A DNA stretch of 64,000 bases from Maribacter polysiphoniae. GTDB lineage: Bacteria; Bacteroidota; Bacteroidia; Flavobacteriales; Flavobacteriaceae. The notes beneath the pieces are model-generated. The model searched no databases and was not told where the DNA came from. It saw nothing but the letters and a program-made list of their open reading frames with translations. Location of the stretch: NCBI RefSeq assembly GCF_003148665.1, contig NZ_QGGQ01000005.1, forward strand, positions 62,001-126,000. Direction: 5' to 3'. The translations under genes were made by a program, and so were the position numbers. Positions 52,386 through 61,522 of the stretch are shown piece by piece (position 1 is the first letter of the stretch; each line of letters starts with the position of its first letter).

Positions 52386-53117
52386 TTATCGTGGATCGCC
52401 CAATTGTTTTTCCAATTCCTCAGCTTTTGGGAATAGGATGTTGTTTTCCAAATGAATATGGTTGTGTAGGTCATTTTCAAAATCTTTGAGCAACGAAAAA
52501 GCTACCTTGTATGTGGTGCAACCATCTGCCGGAGGGGTGTAGTTGTTGCTTAAGGCGTCTATTTGCCTAAATCGTTCACCTTCATTATCGTGTTCCTGCA
52601 TCATCACCTGGATTGGATTTTGAATGGTTCCAAAATGAAAGTTGTCCAAAACACTGGCATTTTGTGTGGCTTTTACCATTTTGCGTATGGCAGGAAAAAC
52701 CACTAACTCTTCTTTTTTCATGTGCTTGGTCAATTCATCAGCGGACTTTGTGAAATGATCGGTAATTTCAAATAGTTCTGGATGGCGTTCCCCATGAACC
52801 TGACATAGTTTTGCCAAGAATTGTTTTAATACGGGAATTTGTTTTTCTACATAGCGGTGATGCTTTTTCTCGATGTAGTCGGCAAGTAGGTCCAAGGGCC
52901 ATGATTTAAAATCAATAGTATCGGTATGGGTTTGATTCAATACCTCTTCAATCTCCCTTAAAAGTTGATCCGCATCCAATTTGTTTTTTTCGGCCACTTC
53001 CTGAATACTCCTGTTGCCCCTGCAACAGAAGTCTATATTGTGCGCTTTAAAGACTTGTGCGGTGCGATAATCCTCGGCCACTATTTCGCCAATGTTTGTT
53101 TTAAGTGTATTTTCCAT
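52386..53117 (-). CDS. ric: Iron-sulfur cluster repair di-iron protein (RIC/ScdA/DnrN)
   Basis: A 243-residue protein that repairs Fe-S clusters damaged by nitric oxide or peroxide. The N-terminal ScdA_N domain has the conserved Cys pair in HNIDFCCRGNRSI (C31-C32). The hemerythrin-like C-terminal domain holds the di-iron His and Glu ligands (for example KKHHRYVEKQIPVL, HMKKEELVVFP and HIHLENNILFP). A palindrome that may bind the Rrf2 regulator lies 38 bp upstream of the ATG. Position next to a denitrification cluster fits NO defence. Confidence 0.93.
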   Translation of the reverse strand: MENTLKTNIGEIVAEDYRTAQVFKAHNIDFCCRGNRSIQEVAEKNKLDADQLLREIEEVLNQTHTDTIDFKSWPLDLLADYIEKKHHRYVEKQIPVLKQFLAKLCQVHGERHPELFEITDHFTKSADELTKHMKKEELVVFPAIRKMVKATQNASVLDNFHFGTIQNPIQVMMQEHDNEGERFRQIDALSNNYTPPADGCTTYKVAFSLLKDFENDLHNHIHLENNILFPKAEELEKQLGDPR

Positions 53118-53154
53118 GATAGCTTTGATTTTGTTTTTGACTGTTTTAGGATTG

Positions 53155-53176
53155 AATAGGATAAAATTGTCCTATT
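53155..53176. promoter_or_regulatory. Candidate Rrf2/NsrR operator before ric
   Basis: The 22-bp inverted repeat AATAGGA-N8-TCCTATT contains the 14-mer GGATAAAATTGTCC, which fits the pattern GGAyAAAwwTrTCC also found at 53329-53351 and, with one mismatch, at the rrf2 promoter. It lies about 40 bp before the ric start codon. Confidence 0.5.
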
Positions 53177-53308
53177 TAAGCTTAAGATGATTTTGTTTTT
53201 TATAAATTCAGCCCTCCCTCGGGGTTCGTGTGTTGATCTATTACCCAGCATCGTGGGTCAGTACGTGCCCCGGTTTGTTGGCATTGCACTTCCTTAATCC
53301 AACCCATA

Positions 53309-53351
53309 CAAAGATAGTATTATTTTTAAATAGGACAAATATATCCGAATT
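53309..53351 (-). promoter_or_regulatory. Promoter for ric with overlapping candidate Rrf2 operator
   Basis: Reverse strand: TTTG (53336-53339), exactly 19 bp, then a perfect -7 element TATCTTTG (53309-53316). The operator-like GGACAAATATATCC (forward strand, inside 53329-53351) covers the -33 element, so binding would block polymerase. No FNR-like box is present, in contrast to the promoters elsewhere in the window. The leader to ric would be about 185 nt. This promoter and the operator at 53155 are all I can support in the 302-bp gap. Confidence 0.55.
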
Positions 53352-53419
53352 AAAATTTATGTAGCATGAATGGCTGTTCAAAGGTTTTATGCGAAGAGGG
53401 GTATTTTGGAATTGGCAGA

Positions 53420-53812
53420 TTACTTTTTCCGATGCTGGTACATTTGCATGAATAGCATGGTGCTCATTTTTTGGGCCCTGTTTTTGGCAATCCATGCGAC
53501 TTCACCCTCAAATAATTCGTCCAAGGTTTCAAACCAAAGGTTTAGCCAAAAACCGAAATGCTCGGATGAAATGGTATGGTTTGTTTTGTCGTCTACTTCC
53601 TGATGTGCGGTTACAGGGTTGCCATAGTATTTCCGTTTGAGGAACAATTGTGTTTCCCAGAAATCGGTCAGCAATTCCAAATGGGCGTCCCAATCGGAAA
53701 TAATGTTGTTGAAGATAGGTCCTAATATATCGTCCTTCCGTATTTTTTTGTAGAACGTATTCACCAATAATGAAACGTCATCTCTGTTGGTTATGTCTGT
53801 TTTTGAACCCAT
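53420..53812 (-). CDS. Group III truncated haemoglobin
   Basis: A 130-residue globin of the 2-on-2 group III type: DVSLLVNTFYKKIRKDDILGPIFN at the start, WDAHLELLTDFWETQLF with the distal region, and GFWLNLWFETLDELFEG near the proximal helix. These proteins handle nitric oxide or oxygen in microaerobic bacteria. It follows the last ABC permease gene by 21 bp and is the distal gene of the efflux operon, but is also near ric; the promoter it uses is uncertain. Confidence 0.88.
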   Translation of the reverse strand: MGSKTDITNRDDVSLLVNTFYKKIRKDDILGPIFNNIISDWDAHLELLTDFWETQLFLKRKYYGNPVTAHQEVDDKTNHTISSEHFGFWLNLWFETLDELFEGEVAWIAKNRAQKMSTMLFMQMYQHRKK

Positions 53813-53833
53813 TTTTTTATCCTTTAAATTATA

Positions 53834-54955
53834 CTAGGAGAACTTTTTGTAACTCATTACGGCCAAGCCGTTCATTGCAACCGCATATAGAAGCGTTTTC
53901 AATACTTGGGGGTAAATATCGGAAATTCCAGCACCTTTGAGCATTACCATTCGCATGACTTGAACGAAATATTTGATGGGATTGAACTCGGTCAAAATCT
54001 GGGCCCATTCGGGCATACTCTCAATGGGGGTGAACAAACCACTCATCAAGATAAAGATAACCATAAAGAACCAGGCAATGAACATGGCTTGTTGTTGGGT
54101 GTCGGTATAATTTGAGATAAACAAACCAATACCGAGGATCACAAGGATATAAATAATCGTATAGCCGTACATTAGCAGGATACTTCCCACCATGGGAATG
54201 TCGAATATTAGTTTGGCAATAATCAGTCCAACGGTCAATAGGACGAGTCCCAATATCAAAAAAGGGAATAGTTTGCCAATGATGAATTGGTGTTTTTTGA
54301 TCGGGGTGACATTAATTTGCTCCAAGGTGCCGATTTCCTTTTCCCGAACCACGTTCATTCCAGAGAGGAAGAGGGTGATCATGGTCACCAGCAACACTAA
54401 AATACCTGGCACCATAAAGGTTTTATAGTTCAATGTCTCATTGTACCAAAATAGGGGAATGGTCTCTATGAGTTGGGGCTGTACCTCGGGAGTGCCTAGA
54501 AGCATTAGGCCTACCCTTATTTTACTGTTGAATTGTTGAACGATTTGATTCACGTATACGTTTTCAACCCCGGCTGCGGCACCGTCAATGGCATTAATGG
54601 TCACTGATAGGTCCGATTTTTTTTCCTTTATCAGATCACGACTGAAATGTTGGGGAATTTCAAGAACGACATCGACCTCCCCATTGAGCATGGCGGATTT
54701 GGCTTTTTTTGCTGTAGGATAATCGGAAAGAACATTAAAATAGGTCGAGGCATTGAATTTTTCAACCAATTCCCTTGAAAAGGAAGTCTTGTCATTATCG
54801 ATATATCCAAACTTGATGTTCTTGACCTCAAACGTTGCCGCATTCGAAAGAATGATCAGTTGGATCATGGGCATGATAAAGATGATGGGAAGCATGGCCT
54901 TATTTCTAAAGATCTGCCTAAACTCCTTTTGAATGATATAGCGGATGATGTTCAT
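53834..54955 (-). CDS. ABC-2 transporter permease (YbhR-like)
   Basis: A 373-residue permease: an N-terminal membrane helix (IIRYIIQKEFRQIFRNKAMLP), a large extracytoplasmic domain of about 150 residues and five C-terminal helices with VVREKEIGTLEQINVTPI. This is the architecture of YbhS/YbhR-type export permeases. It overlaps its partner permease by one base and is preceded by two ATPase genes. Confidence 0.9.
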   Translation of the reverse strand: MNIIRYIIQKEFRQIFRNKAMLPIIFIMPMIQLIILSNAATFEVKNIKFGYIDNDKTSFSRELVEKFNASTYFNVLSDYPTAKKAKSAMLNGEVDVVLEIPQHFSRDLIKEKKSDLSVTINAIDGAAAGVENVYVNQIVQQFNSKIRVGLMLLGTPEVQPQLIETIPLFWYNETLNYKTFMVPGILVLLVTMITLFLSGMNVVREKEIGTLEQINVTPIKKHQFIIGKLFPFLILGLVLLTVGLIIAKLIFDIPMVGSILLMYGYTIIYILVILGIGLFISNYTDTQQQAMFIAWFFMVIFILMSGLFTPIESMPEWAQILTEFNPIKYFVQVMRMVMLKGAGISDIYPQVLKTLLYAVAMNGLAVMSYKKFS

Positions 54956-56061
54956 TATTCCAATCTGATTTTATATTTTTTGATACTTAAGGCAATAAAG
55001 AACAAGGTCATCCCAATCAAGATCAAGGTTTCTTTCCATAAATATTCAATACCTACCCCTTTGAGCATTATGCCTTTAATGATGATGATAAACCATTTGG
55101 CCGGAATGATATTACTTAACAGCTGTAAGGGTAGGGGCATGCTGCTGATAGGGAAGATAAATCCGGAAAGTAAAATTACGGGTAGCATTAACCCCATAAG
55201 TGAGACCATCATGGCGGTCTGTTGGGAAGTTGCAATGGTAGAGATCAATATCCCCAACGATAGGGCATTGATGATGAACAGGAGACTTTCAGCCCCCAAG
55301 AGGAAGAAGCTTCCTTCAACGGGCATTTTAAAAACAAAAAGGCTCAATAAAACAATGATTATGGCATTGATGACGGCAAGTAGTATATAGGGCACTACTT
55401 TTCCGATAATGACCTGAAAGGGCTTTAAGGGAGACACCAACAGGATTTCCATGGTACCTAGTTCCTTTTCACGGGTTATCGATATGGAGGTCATCATCGC
55501 GGAGACCAGCATTAGAATGACTGTCATGACCCCTGGTACGAACATGAAAACGCTTTTAAGTTCAGGGTTATACGCCAAACGGGTTTTGGGTACAATCTGA
55601 TAGGATAATGTGGCTCCCTTATTGAGGTCCCCTTGATAGTTTTTTAGGATGGAGGCCGTATAGTTGCTTATGGTATTCGCGGTATTGGGATCGGTGGCAT
55701 CGGTCAATATCTGTATGGTCGCTTTGTTTTCGGATATCAGTTTTTTGCTGAAATCGTTTTCAAAATTCAATACCGCCTTGATATGTCCCTTTTTAAAAGC
55801 GGGTTCTATGGCTGCTTCATTATCAATGACCTGTTTAATGCTGAAGTATTTGGATGCGGCTATTTTAGCGATGATTTCCTTGGTGGTTGCATCTTTCGAA
55901 TGGTCGAGGATGGCAATGTCCACATTGTTGATTTCATTGGTTATGGCAAAGCCAAAGAGTAACACTTGGGCAATGGGCATACCAAAGAGGATGAACAGCG
56001 ATCGTCTGTCCCGTAGAATATGGTAAAATTCTTTTTGTATGAATCCTATAAATCGTTTCAT
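54955..56061 (-). CDS. ABC-2 transporter permease (YbhS-like)
   Basis: A 368-residue permease if started at the ATG at 56061 (MKRFIGFIQKEFYHILRDRRS). The longer frame to 56199 runs into the ATPase gene and lacks family similarity. It has the same layout as the next permease, including TREKELGTMEILLVSPLKP. The start is 8 bp after the ATPase stop. Together the two permeases form the heterodimeric channel of a drug or metabolite exporter. Confidence 0.9.
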   Translation of the reverse strand: MKRFIGFIQKEFYHILRDRRSLFILFGMPIAQVLLFGFAITNEINNVDIAILDHSKDATTKEIIAKIAASKYFSIKQVIDNEAAIEPAFKKGHIKAVLNFENDFSKKLISENKATIQILTDATDPNTANTISNYTASILKNYQGDLNKGATLSYQIVPKTRLAYNPELKSVFMFVPGVMTVILMLVSAMMTSISITREKELGTMEILLVSPLKPFQVIIGKVVPYILLAVINAIIIVLLSLFVFKMPVEGSFFLLGAESLLFIINALSLGILISTIATSQQTAMMVSLMGLMLPVILLSGFIFPISSMPLPLQLLSNIIPAKWFIIIIKGIMLKGVGIEYLWKETLILIGMTLFFIALSIKKYKIRLE

Positions 56062-56069
56062 CCCTTTTA

Positions 56070-56804
56070 TTATTCTATGTTTCTCGCTAATTTGAGGAAC
56101 ACTTGGTTCATTGTGTCTACCTTGTACAGGGTTTTTAGGTTCTTTGGCGTATCCAAGGCCTCTATTTTTCCTTCGACCATAATCGATACCCGATCGCAAT
56201 ATTCGGCCTCGTCCATGTAATGTGTCGTTACGAAAATGGTTTTGCCCCTATGTGCTTCCCGATAGATCATTTCCCAAAATTGCCGTCTTGTAATCGGGTC
56301 TACACCGCCAGTGGGCTCATCCAAGAAAATGATTTGCGGATTGTGCAAAAGCGACACCGAGAAAGCTACTTTTTGCTTCCACCCTAAGGGCAATGCCCCG
56401 ACTAGTTTATTGGCTTCATCATGTAGTCCCAGTTCCTCGATCAATTCTTTGGTCTTTACTTTTATATCCGCTTTTTTAAGTCCATAAATCCCGCCAAAAA
56501 AAGTGATGTTTTCCTTTATGGTAAGGTCGTTGTACAAAGAGAACCGTTGGCTCATATACCCGATACTCTTTTTGACATCCTCTGCATGGGAAATAACATC
56601 GAAATTGGCCACAGTGGCTATTCCCGATGTGGGTTTTAGAATGCCAATGAGCATTTTCATAGCAGTGGTTTTTCCTGCACCATTGGCTCCAAGAAAGCCG
56701 AAGACCTCACCTTTTCCCACTTCGAACGAGATATTGTTCACTGCGGTGAAGGCGCCAAATGTTTTGGTCAGATCTTTAACGGTTATGGCATTTTCCTTGT
56801 TCAT
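56070..56804 (-). CDS. ABC exporter ATP-binding protein (second)
   Basis: A 244-residue ATPase with Walker A GANGAGKTT, signature-region variant PLGWKQKVAF in place of LSGGxxQ, Walker B IIFLDEPTGGVDP and switch His FVTTHYMDEAEYCD. The altered signature suggests that this half is the less active ATP site of a heterodimer with the next ATPase. In E. coli YbhF the two halves are fused in one protein; here they are separate genes. Confidence 0.9.
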   Translation of the reverse strand: MNKENAITVKDLTKTFGAFTAVNNISFEVGKGEVFGFLGANGAGKTTAMKMLIGILKPTSGIATVANFDVISHAEDVKKSIGYMSQRFSLYNDLTIKENITFFGGIYGLKKADIKVKTKELIEELGLHDEANKLVGALPLGWKQKVAFSVSLLHNPQIIFLDEPTGGVDPITRRQFWEMIYREAHRGKTIFVTTHYMDEAEYCDRVSIMVEGKIEALDTPKNLKTLYKVDTMNQVFLKLARNIE

Positions 56805-56830
56805 TTTTTTCTTGGACTGACTGTTTGTAC

Positions 56831-57733
56831 TTATTTCGACAATTCCATAAAAGTATCCTCTATGGTAGGTGCTGTTTCATTGACCTCAATGTCCGTATGT
56901 CCGTTTGCTTGGAGATACTGAACCAAGTCCTTGGCGTTGAAATCAACATTGTTGCTTGTAAAATGTATGTATTCCCCAAAGGGATAGGCACTATGCGTTT
57001 GCTCGTAGCTACCTAGATCCTGGATTAGTTTGAAGGTTTCAGCTGCCTTAACCTTGAAAAGCCTTTTAGGGAAGGAATTTTTAATCACTTCAGGGGTGTC
57101 GATCTCTAAAATGTTTCCATCTTGGATTAGGGCTATCCTATCGCAGAGTGCTGCTTCGTCCATATACGGGGTAGATACCAAAATGGTGATTCCTTTTTTT
57201 TGCAATCGTTTCAGCATTTCCCAAAATTCCTTACGCGAAACAGGGTCGACCCCAGTGGTCGGTTCATCCAAGAACAATACCTTGGGTTTGTGGATCAGGG
57301 CACAGGATAATGCCAGTTTTTGTTTCATTCCCCCAGAGAGTTTCCCTGCCCTACGATCTTTAAAAGGTTCGATCTGAACATATATTTCCTTGATCAGATC
57401 GTAATTTTCCGCTATAGTCGTTCCGAAAATGGTGGCAAAGAAATTCAAGTTCTCCTCCACGGTTAAATCTTGGTAGAGCGAGAATCGCCCCGGCATATAA
57501 CCAACATGGTTTCTGATGGACTTATACTCCTTGATGACATTGTAGCCTGCCACCGTGGCCTCTCCTTCGTTCGCAATCAACAAAGTGGTAAGGATACGGA
57601 ACAAGGTGGTTTTACCCGCTCCGTCAGGACCTATTAAACCGAACAATTCCCCAGGTTTTACCTCAAAGGAGATGTTTTTCAAGGCCATAACCTTATCGTA
57701 CGATTTACTTATATTTTTGACGGATATGCCCAT
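56831..57733 (-). CDS. ABC exporter ATP-binding protein (first)
   Basis: A 300-residue ATPase with Walker A GPDGAGKTT, intact signature LSGGMKQK, Walker B VLFLDEPTTGVDP and a C-terminal extension of about 80 residues typical of YbhF-like drug-export ATPases. The switch position reads STPYMDEA, with Pro where the His is usually found, so this nucleotide-binding domain may depend on its partner for hydrolysis. Confidence 0.9.
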   Translation of the reverse strand: MGISVKNISKSYDKVMALKNISFEVKPGELFGLIGPDGAGKTTLFRILTTLLIANEGEATVAGYNVIKEYKSIRNHVGYMPGRFSLYQDLTVEENLNFFATIFGTTIAENYDLIKEIYVQIEPFKDRRAGKLSGGMKQKLALSCALIHKPKVLFLDEPTTGVDPVSRKEFWEMLKRLQKKGITILVSTPYMDEAALCDRIALIQDGNILEIDTPEVIKNSFPKRLFKVKAAETFKLIQDLGSYEQTHSAYPFGEYIHFTSNNVDFNAKDLVQYLQANGHTDIEVNETAPTIEDTFMELSK

Positions 57734-57770
57734 TTTATCTTTTAATTAAATAATTCCGCACCAATTTTCC

Positions 57771-58256
57771 TTAGTTGAAATAATCGTAGTACCCTTCTAA
57801 ATGCGTTTTGATGTCTGACAGTAATAGTGCTCCTTCCTCCTTGTTTTGGGTCTTTTGGAGCATCGCTATTTTTTTGATGAGGGGATGCAACCAAATGTGT
57901 AGGTTGTCGTGTGATGCCCCATCCATGGTACATTCCTTGACCACGGTGTTCTTTACTGCATTGAGACGATCGCCTAAGGCCCTATATTCGTTGCTAGTGG
58001 TTGCCTGACCCTCGTCTATGTAGGATAACATCAACATGACCCCATCGGTAGTTTCTTTGTTCGCCTTCCATTTGATACCATTGTTCAATACAATTTCTTT
58101 GATCCAGGCATTGTCGGGTTCTCGGGACGTTTTTGACTCGGCCTGATGATTGGTTGCGCTGATTGTTTCCATTGTTTCCGGCTGCTCTTTATTGGTTTCT
58201 TTACAACCATTGAGTCCCATCAGCAGTGCTATTGAAATAATTTGGATTCGTTTCAT
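57771..58256 (-). CDS. Lipoprotein of unknown function in the efflux operon
   Basis: A 161-residue lipoprotein (lipobox Cys at 18, LMGLNGC). An acidic linker is followed by an all-helical domain with WIKEIVLNNGIKWKANKETTDGV and a later LHIWLHPLI segment. The pattern resembles helical-bundle lipoproteins in Bacteroidetes but no function is known. It lies between a small membrane protein gene and the ATPase gene, all in the same direction. Confidence 0.65.
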   Translation of the reverse strand: MKRIQIISIALLMGLNGCKETNKEQPETMETISATNHQAESKTSREPDNAWIKEIVLNNGIKWKANKETTDGVMLMLSYIDEGQATTSNEYRALGDRLNAVKNTVVKECTMDGASHDNLHIWLHPLIKKIAMLQKTQNKEEGALLLSDIKTHLEGYYDYFN

Positions 58257-58261
58257 GCGTA

Positions 58262-58642
58262 CTAGGTTTTAGTTGAACTTCTCTTTTTGACCAATTTTAG
58301 TCGTATGAACAGGAATATCAACAACCAAACAATTACCCTAAAGACCATGGCTTTTATGCTTTCCATGGCGACGGTATCAATAAAAAAGTAGAGATAGGCC
58401 AAGACAAGGGCATGGAAGCAAAGGATCACCGATATCAATTTTTTCGAAAGCAGGAAATCCTTCCATATCAGATATGCGGTAATCACGGATAGGGCCCCAA
58501 CGACAATGTTATAAACCACCAGTCCATTCAAGACCGTATAATCGACTTTATGAAGACCCAATAGTACCGATGTTCCAGAGAGAACAGACATGGTTCCTAT
58601 GGCTCCGGCAAGCACTAATGCGATAATTTGAGTGGTTTTCAT
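58262..58642 (-). CDS. Small four-helix membrane protein, unknown function
   Basis: A 126-residue protein with four predicted membrane helices (about 5-27, 38-60, 68-88 and 98-118) and a basic C-terminus. It resembles DoxX/DUF-type small membrane proteins only in topology. It lies 5 bp from the lipoprotein gene and 30 bp from the HlyD-like gene in the efflux operon. Confidence 0.65.
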   Translation of the reverse strand: MKTTQIIALVLAGAIGTMSVLSGTSVLLGLHKVDYTVLNGLVVYNIVVGALSVITAYLIWKDFLLSKKLISVILCFHALVLAYLYFFIDTVAMESIKAMVFRVIVWLLIFLFIRLKLVKKRSSTKT

Positions 58643-58672
58643 AACATTTTTATGATGTTAGTAGCTTTAAAG

Positions 58673-59572
58673 CTACTGATTTTCGTTGTTGATCCACATT
58701 TCCCCTGGCATTCCTATTTTGAGGCTTCCATCGTTTTTGACCTTGACCTTTATGGCATAAACCAAGTTTATACGCTCCTCTTTGGTCTGTATTATCTTGG
58801 GGGTAAACTCAGCGGATTCGGCAATCCAGGATACCGTTCCCTTATAGGATTTCATGCTGTCCCCAGAATCTACCCGTACAGTTACTTCCTGGCCGATCTT
58901 TAGGTTTGCCAATTGGGTCTCACTGATATATACCCGAAGCTCCATTTCATCCAAGTCCGCAATCTTATATAGGGGTTTTCCAAAGGATGTGATTTCATTG
59001 GGTTCAGCGTATTTTACAAGAACAGTCCCTTTTACGGGATTTTTAATGATACTTTTTTTGATTTGGTCCTCAATCTGTTGTATTTGGACCTCTATGCTTT
59101 TTACTTCATTGACGATTGGGGCATTTTGGGTCTCAACACTTCGCATTTGTTGTTTCAGAATGTCGATTTTCCCATTGATATCGTCCAATTGTTTCTCGGT
59201 GGCCGCATTTTCCTTGATTAGGTTTTTAATCCGATTTTGGTCTTTAACGGCAACTTTCAATTGTTCCTTGATTACTTCCCGTTGGGAAAGAACATTACTC
59301 GATTTGGAAAAAACACTCGTCTTATTCGCTAACAGTTGGTCTTTTTTTAAAGAGAGTTGAACCGTGTCCACGACACCGACAATGGTATTTTTTTCAAGGA
59401 TGAGGCCTTCTTCCGCATTGAAAAACAAAAGTTTACCATTCGCTTCGGAAGATATGATGGTTGCTGTGGCTTCGAAGTTTCCATAGCCATCCGCTTTTTC
59501 TCCGTTACCGCTACAGGATAGCATTAGGATTCCAATACATAGGGCCGGGAATATTGTTGGAATTTTCATCAT
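58673..59572 (-). CDS. HlyD-family membrane fusion protein
   Basis: A 299-residue periplasmic adaptor, lipid-anchored (lipobox Cys about 18 residues after the ATG at 59572). It has the half-barrel strands EATATIISSEANGKLLF at one end, a long coiled-coil hairpin (about 85-185) and the return lipoyl-like strands KNPVKGTVLVKYAEPNEI. It connects the ABC exporter to the TolC channel. The longer start at 59611 overlaps tolC and adds residues without a signal-like character. Confidence 0.88.
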   Translation of the reverse strand: MMKIPTIFPALCIGILMLSCSGNGEKADGYGNFEATATIISSEANGKLLFFNAEEGLILEKNTIVGVVDTVQLSLKKDQLLANKTSVFSKSSNVLSQREVIKEQLKVAVKDQNRIKNLIKENAATEKQLDDINGKIDILKQQMRSVETQNAPIVNEVKSIEVQIQQIEDQIKKSIIKNPVKGTVLVKYAEPNEITSFGKPLYKIADLDEMELRVYISETQLANLKIGQEVTVRVDSGDSMKSYKGTVSWIAESAEFTPKIIQTKEERINLVYAIKVKVKNDGSLKIGMPGEMWINNENQ

Positions 59573-59597
59573 TTTGGGCTTTAATATAACTTGGGAA

Positions 59598-60890
59598 TTA
59601 GTATTTTCCATAAGTTCCGTTTGTCAATTGATATTGTATCTGGAGTAATAACAGTTGTGTTTTGTGTAAGGCAAGATTGCTCTTGGCCTCATATAGGTCG
59701 GTAAATTCGGTGATATAGGCCGAGGAGGTGATAACCCCGTTTTTCAGTTGGGAAGCCGCCGATTTTACCATGTTTTCGCGAATTCGGATTATTTCGCTGT
59801 CCATGTCAATGAAGTCCTGTAGCTTATCTATTTCAGATTGTAGTTGAACAAGTTCAAGATTGGTGTTAAGTTCAAAAGTCTCTTTTTGGGTATTTATGAT
59901 TTCCTTGTTGATCTCTAGGGATTGTTTTTGCCCCTTCGTTTTATTCCAATCAAAGATGTTCCAATTGAGTTTTAAGCCTGTCATGTAAAATGTCTTAAAG
60001 GAATTATCGAGCATGTTCAAGCCAGGATTGCCATAGCCTCCCTGTGCAAAGGCATTCAATTTGGGTAATTTCGATTTGGTCAGTTGTTGCTTTGATAAAT
60101 CGATCTGTGCTTTTTTAAGTTCGAATAAGGTTAGTTCCGGTCTTTGGGAGTCAGTTTGGTTCTCGGTGGGAACCATGGGGGTCTGTAGGATAGCATCAGC
60201 ACTGAGGTCACTTCCGATCAGTAGCGCCAAACGTTGGGTCAAACCCTTTTTGGAATAATCGATTTCGGCATATTTCTGCTTAATGTTCAATAGTTCTACC
60301 TGCAGGGCATCTGCGGATGAAGGAAGTAACGTGCCATACAATACACCGGCCTGGACTTCCTCAATACGGCTTTGCAATTGTTTTTCCTTAGCCGCCAATA
60401 AGGACCTGTTCTCCTGTAAGAGAAGGAGGGATAAATATAATTGGTTTACCTTGTTTTTTAAGGCGTACAGATTTACGTTAACCTCTTGTTCCGATACTTT
60501 GGAGTTGCTTTCCTTTACTTTGGCGGTAGCATCTATTAGTCCGCCATTGTAGATGAGAAGGCTGGCGTCCAATGTGGCCCTATACTGATCTTTATTAGGG
60601 GGTGTAACCGATATATTCGGAAGTTCAATGGGTAAATGTGTGACGTCAGATTGGTAGGTGGCTTGTGCATTCACATCCAATCTTGGTAATTTGTCCTTCT
60701 TTAGCGTTGCAATATCCAACTCGGCCTGGCTTTGAAGTAAAACGGATTGTTTCGCCAGGGGATAATTTTTGGTCACCCTATCGAAACAATCATCCAAGGT
60801 CAACGTGCGTTGCCCTACTAAAACTACCGGTAAGAATAGTAAGAGAATGAAACTGTATTTCGTTATGCCCTTATTTATTGATGTGTTCAT
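59598..60890 (-). CDS. TolC-family outer membrane efflux protein
   Basis: A 430-residue outer-membrane channel with a signal peptide ending near VVLVGQ and the duplicated TolC helix-strand repeat (TLDDCFDRVTKNYPLAKQ; later LNWNIFDWNKTKGQ with the typical aromatic strand). Two OEP domains are visible. It starts the structural part of the efflux operon and follows the TetR gene by 26 bp. Confidence 0.9.
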   Translation of the reverse strand: MNTSINKGITKYSFILLLFLPVVLVGQRTLTLDDCFDRVTKNYPLAKQSVLLQSQAELDIATLKKDKLPRLDVNAQATYQSDVTHLPIELPNISVTPPNKDQYRATLDASLLIYNGGLIDATAKVKESNSKVSEQEVNVNLYALKNKVNQLYLSLLLLQENRSLLAAKEKQLQSRIEEVQAGVLYGTLLPSSADALQVELLNIKQKYAEIDYSKKGLTQRLALLIGSDLSADAILQTPMVPTENQTDSQRPELTLFELKKAQIDLSKQQLTKSKLPKLNAFAQGGYGNPGLNMLDNSFKTFYMTGLKLNWNIFDWNKTKGQKQSLEINKEIINTQKETFELNTNLELVQLQSEIDKLQDFIDMDSEIIRIRENMVKSAASQLKNGVITSSAYITEFTDLYEAKSNLALHKTQLLLLQIQYQLTNGTYGKY

Positions 60891-60916
60891 ACTGTTATGG
60901 TTTATGGAACCGACAT

Positions 60917-61522
60917 TTATACACTGATACTACTTATGAATTGTTCCGCAATCAAGGTTTTACGTTCCTGAAGTATCTTTTTATATTCTGAATCTGGGAT
61001 ATCCAATACTAATTTAAGCAGTGTTTCCCCTACGAAAGGGAAGATGGTGAGCGATAACAAATTCAACACTAATTGTTTAGGGGATTTTCTTTTTATTTTG
61101 CCTGCTTCAATTTCCGCTTCAATTTGTCGTAGGAGGGGTTTTGGGTCCGGTTTGTTGGGGTGTGACATTATTTTAGTCACAAAATCAGGATTGTGGTTGA
61201 GTTCGTGAATTATAAACGAAGGTAAATAGGGGTTCTCCAATATAAAATCGATATAACTTGATGAGAACCTTCTTATTTTTTCATAGAGGTCGATTTCCAA
61301 GGCGAAAATGATGTTCATCTGTGGAGCCAGTTTTTGAAAGGCGGACATCAGAACAGCCTCGAACAATTGTTGTTTGTTTCTGAAATAATAATGTAGCATG
61401 GCCTTGTTGATCTTTGCCTCATCGGCAATTTCTTGCATGCGTGCCCCAGCCATACCCTTCTTTTCGAAAATGGTTATGGCGGCATTTAAAATAGTTTGCT
61501 CTGTACTGGAATCTTTCATCAA
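60917..61522 (-). CDS. TetR-family repressor
   Basis: A 201-residue regulator with an N-terminal helix-turn-helix (TILNAAITIFEKKGMAGARMQEIADEAKINKAMLHYYF) and a ligand-binding C-terminal domain similar to CecR-like regulators of YbhFSR exporters. It is the first gene of the efflux operon and probably represses it. Just upstream of its ATG the repeat TGGTTTAACCA-like AACCATTTGGTT sits near the start codon and is a candidate operator. Confidence 0.9.
   Translation of the reverse strand: MMKDSSTEQTILNAAITIFEKKGMAGARMQEIADEAKINKAMLHYYFRNKQQLFEAVLMSAFQKLAPQMNIIFALEIDLYEKIRRFSSSYIDFILENPYLPSFIIHELNHNPDFVTKIMSHPNKPDPKPLLRQIEAEIEAGKIKRKSPKQLVLNLLSLTIFPFVGETLLKLVLDIPDSEYKKILQERKTLIAEQFISSISV

Noticed and set aside
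53241-53495. A reverse-strand 84-codon frame between the globin and ric
   Set aside because: It overlaps the globin gene on the same strand out of frame and contains the ric promoter.
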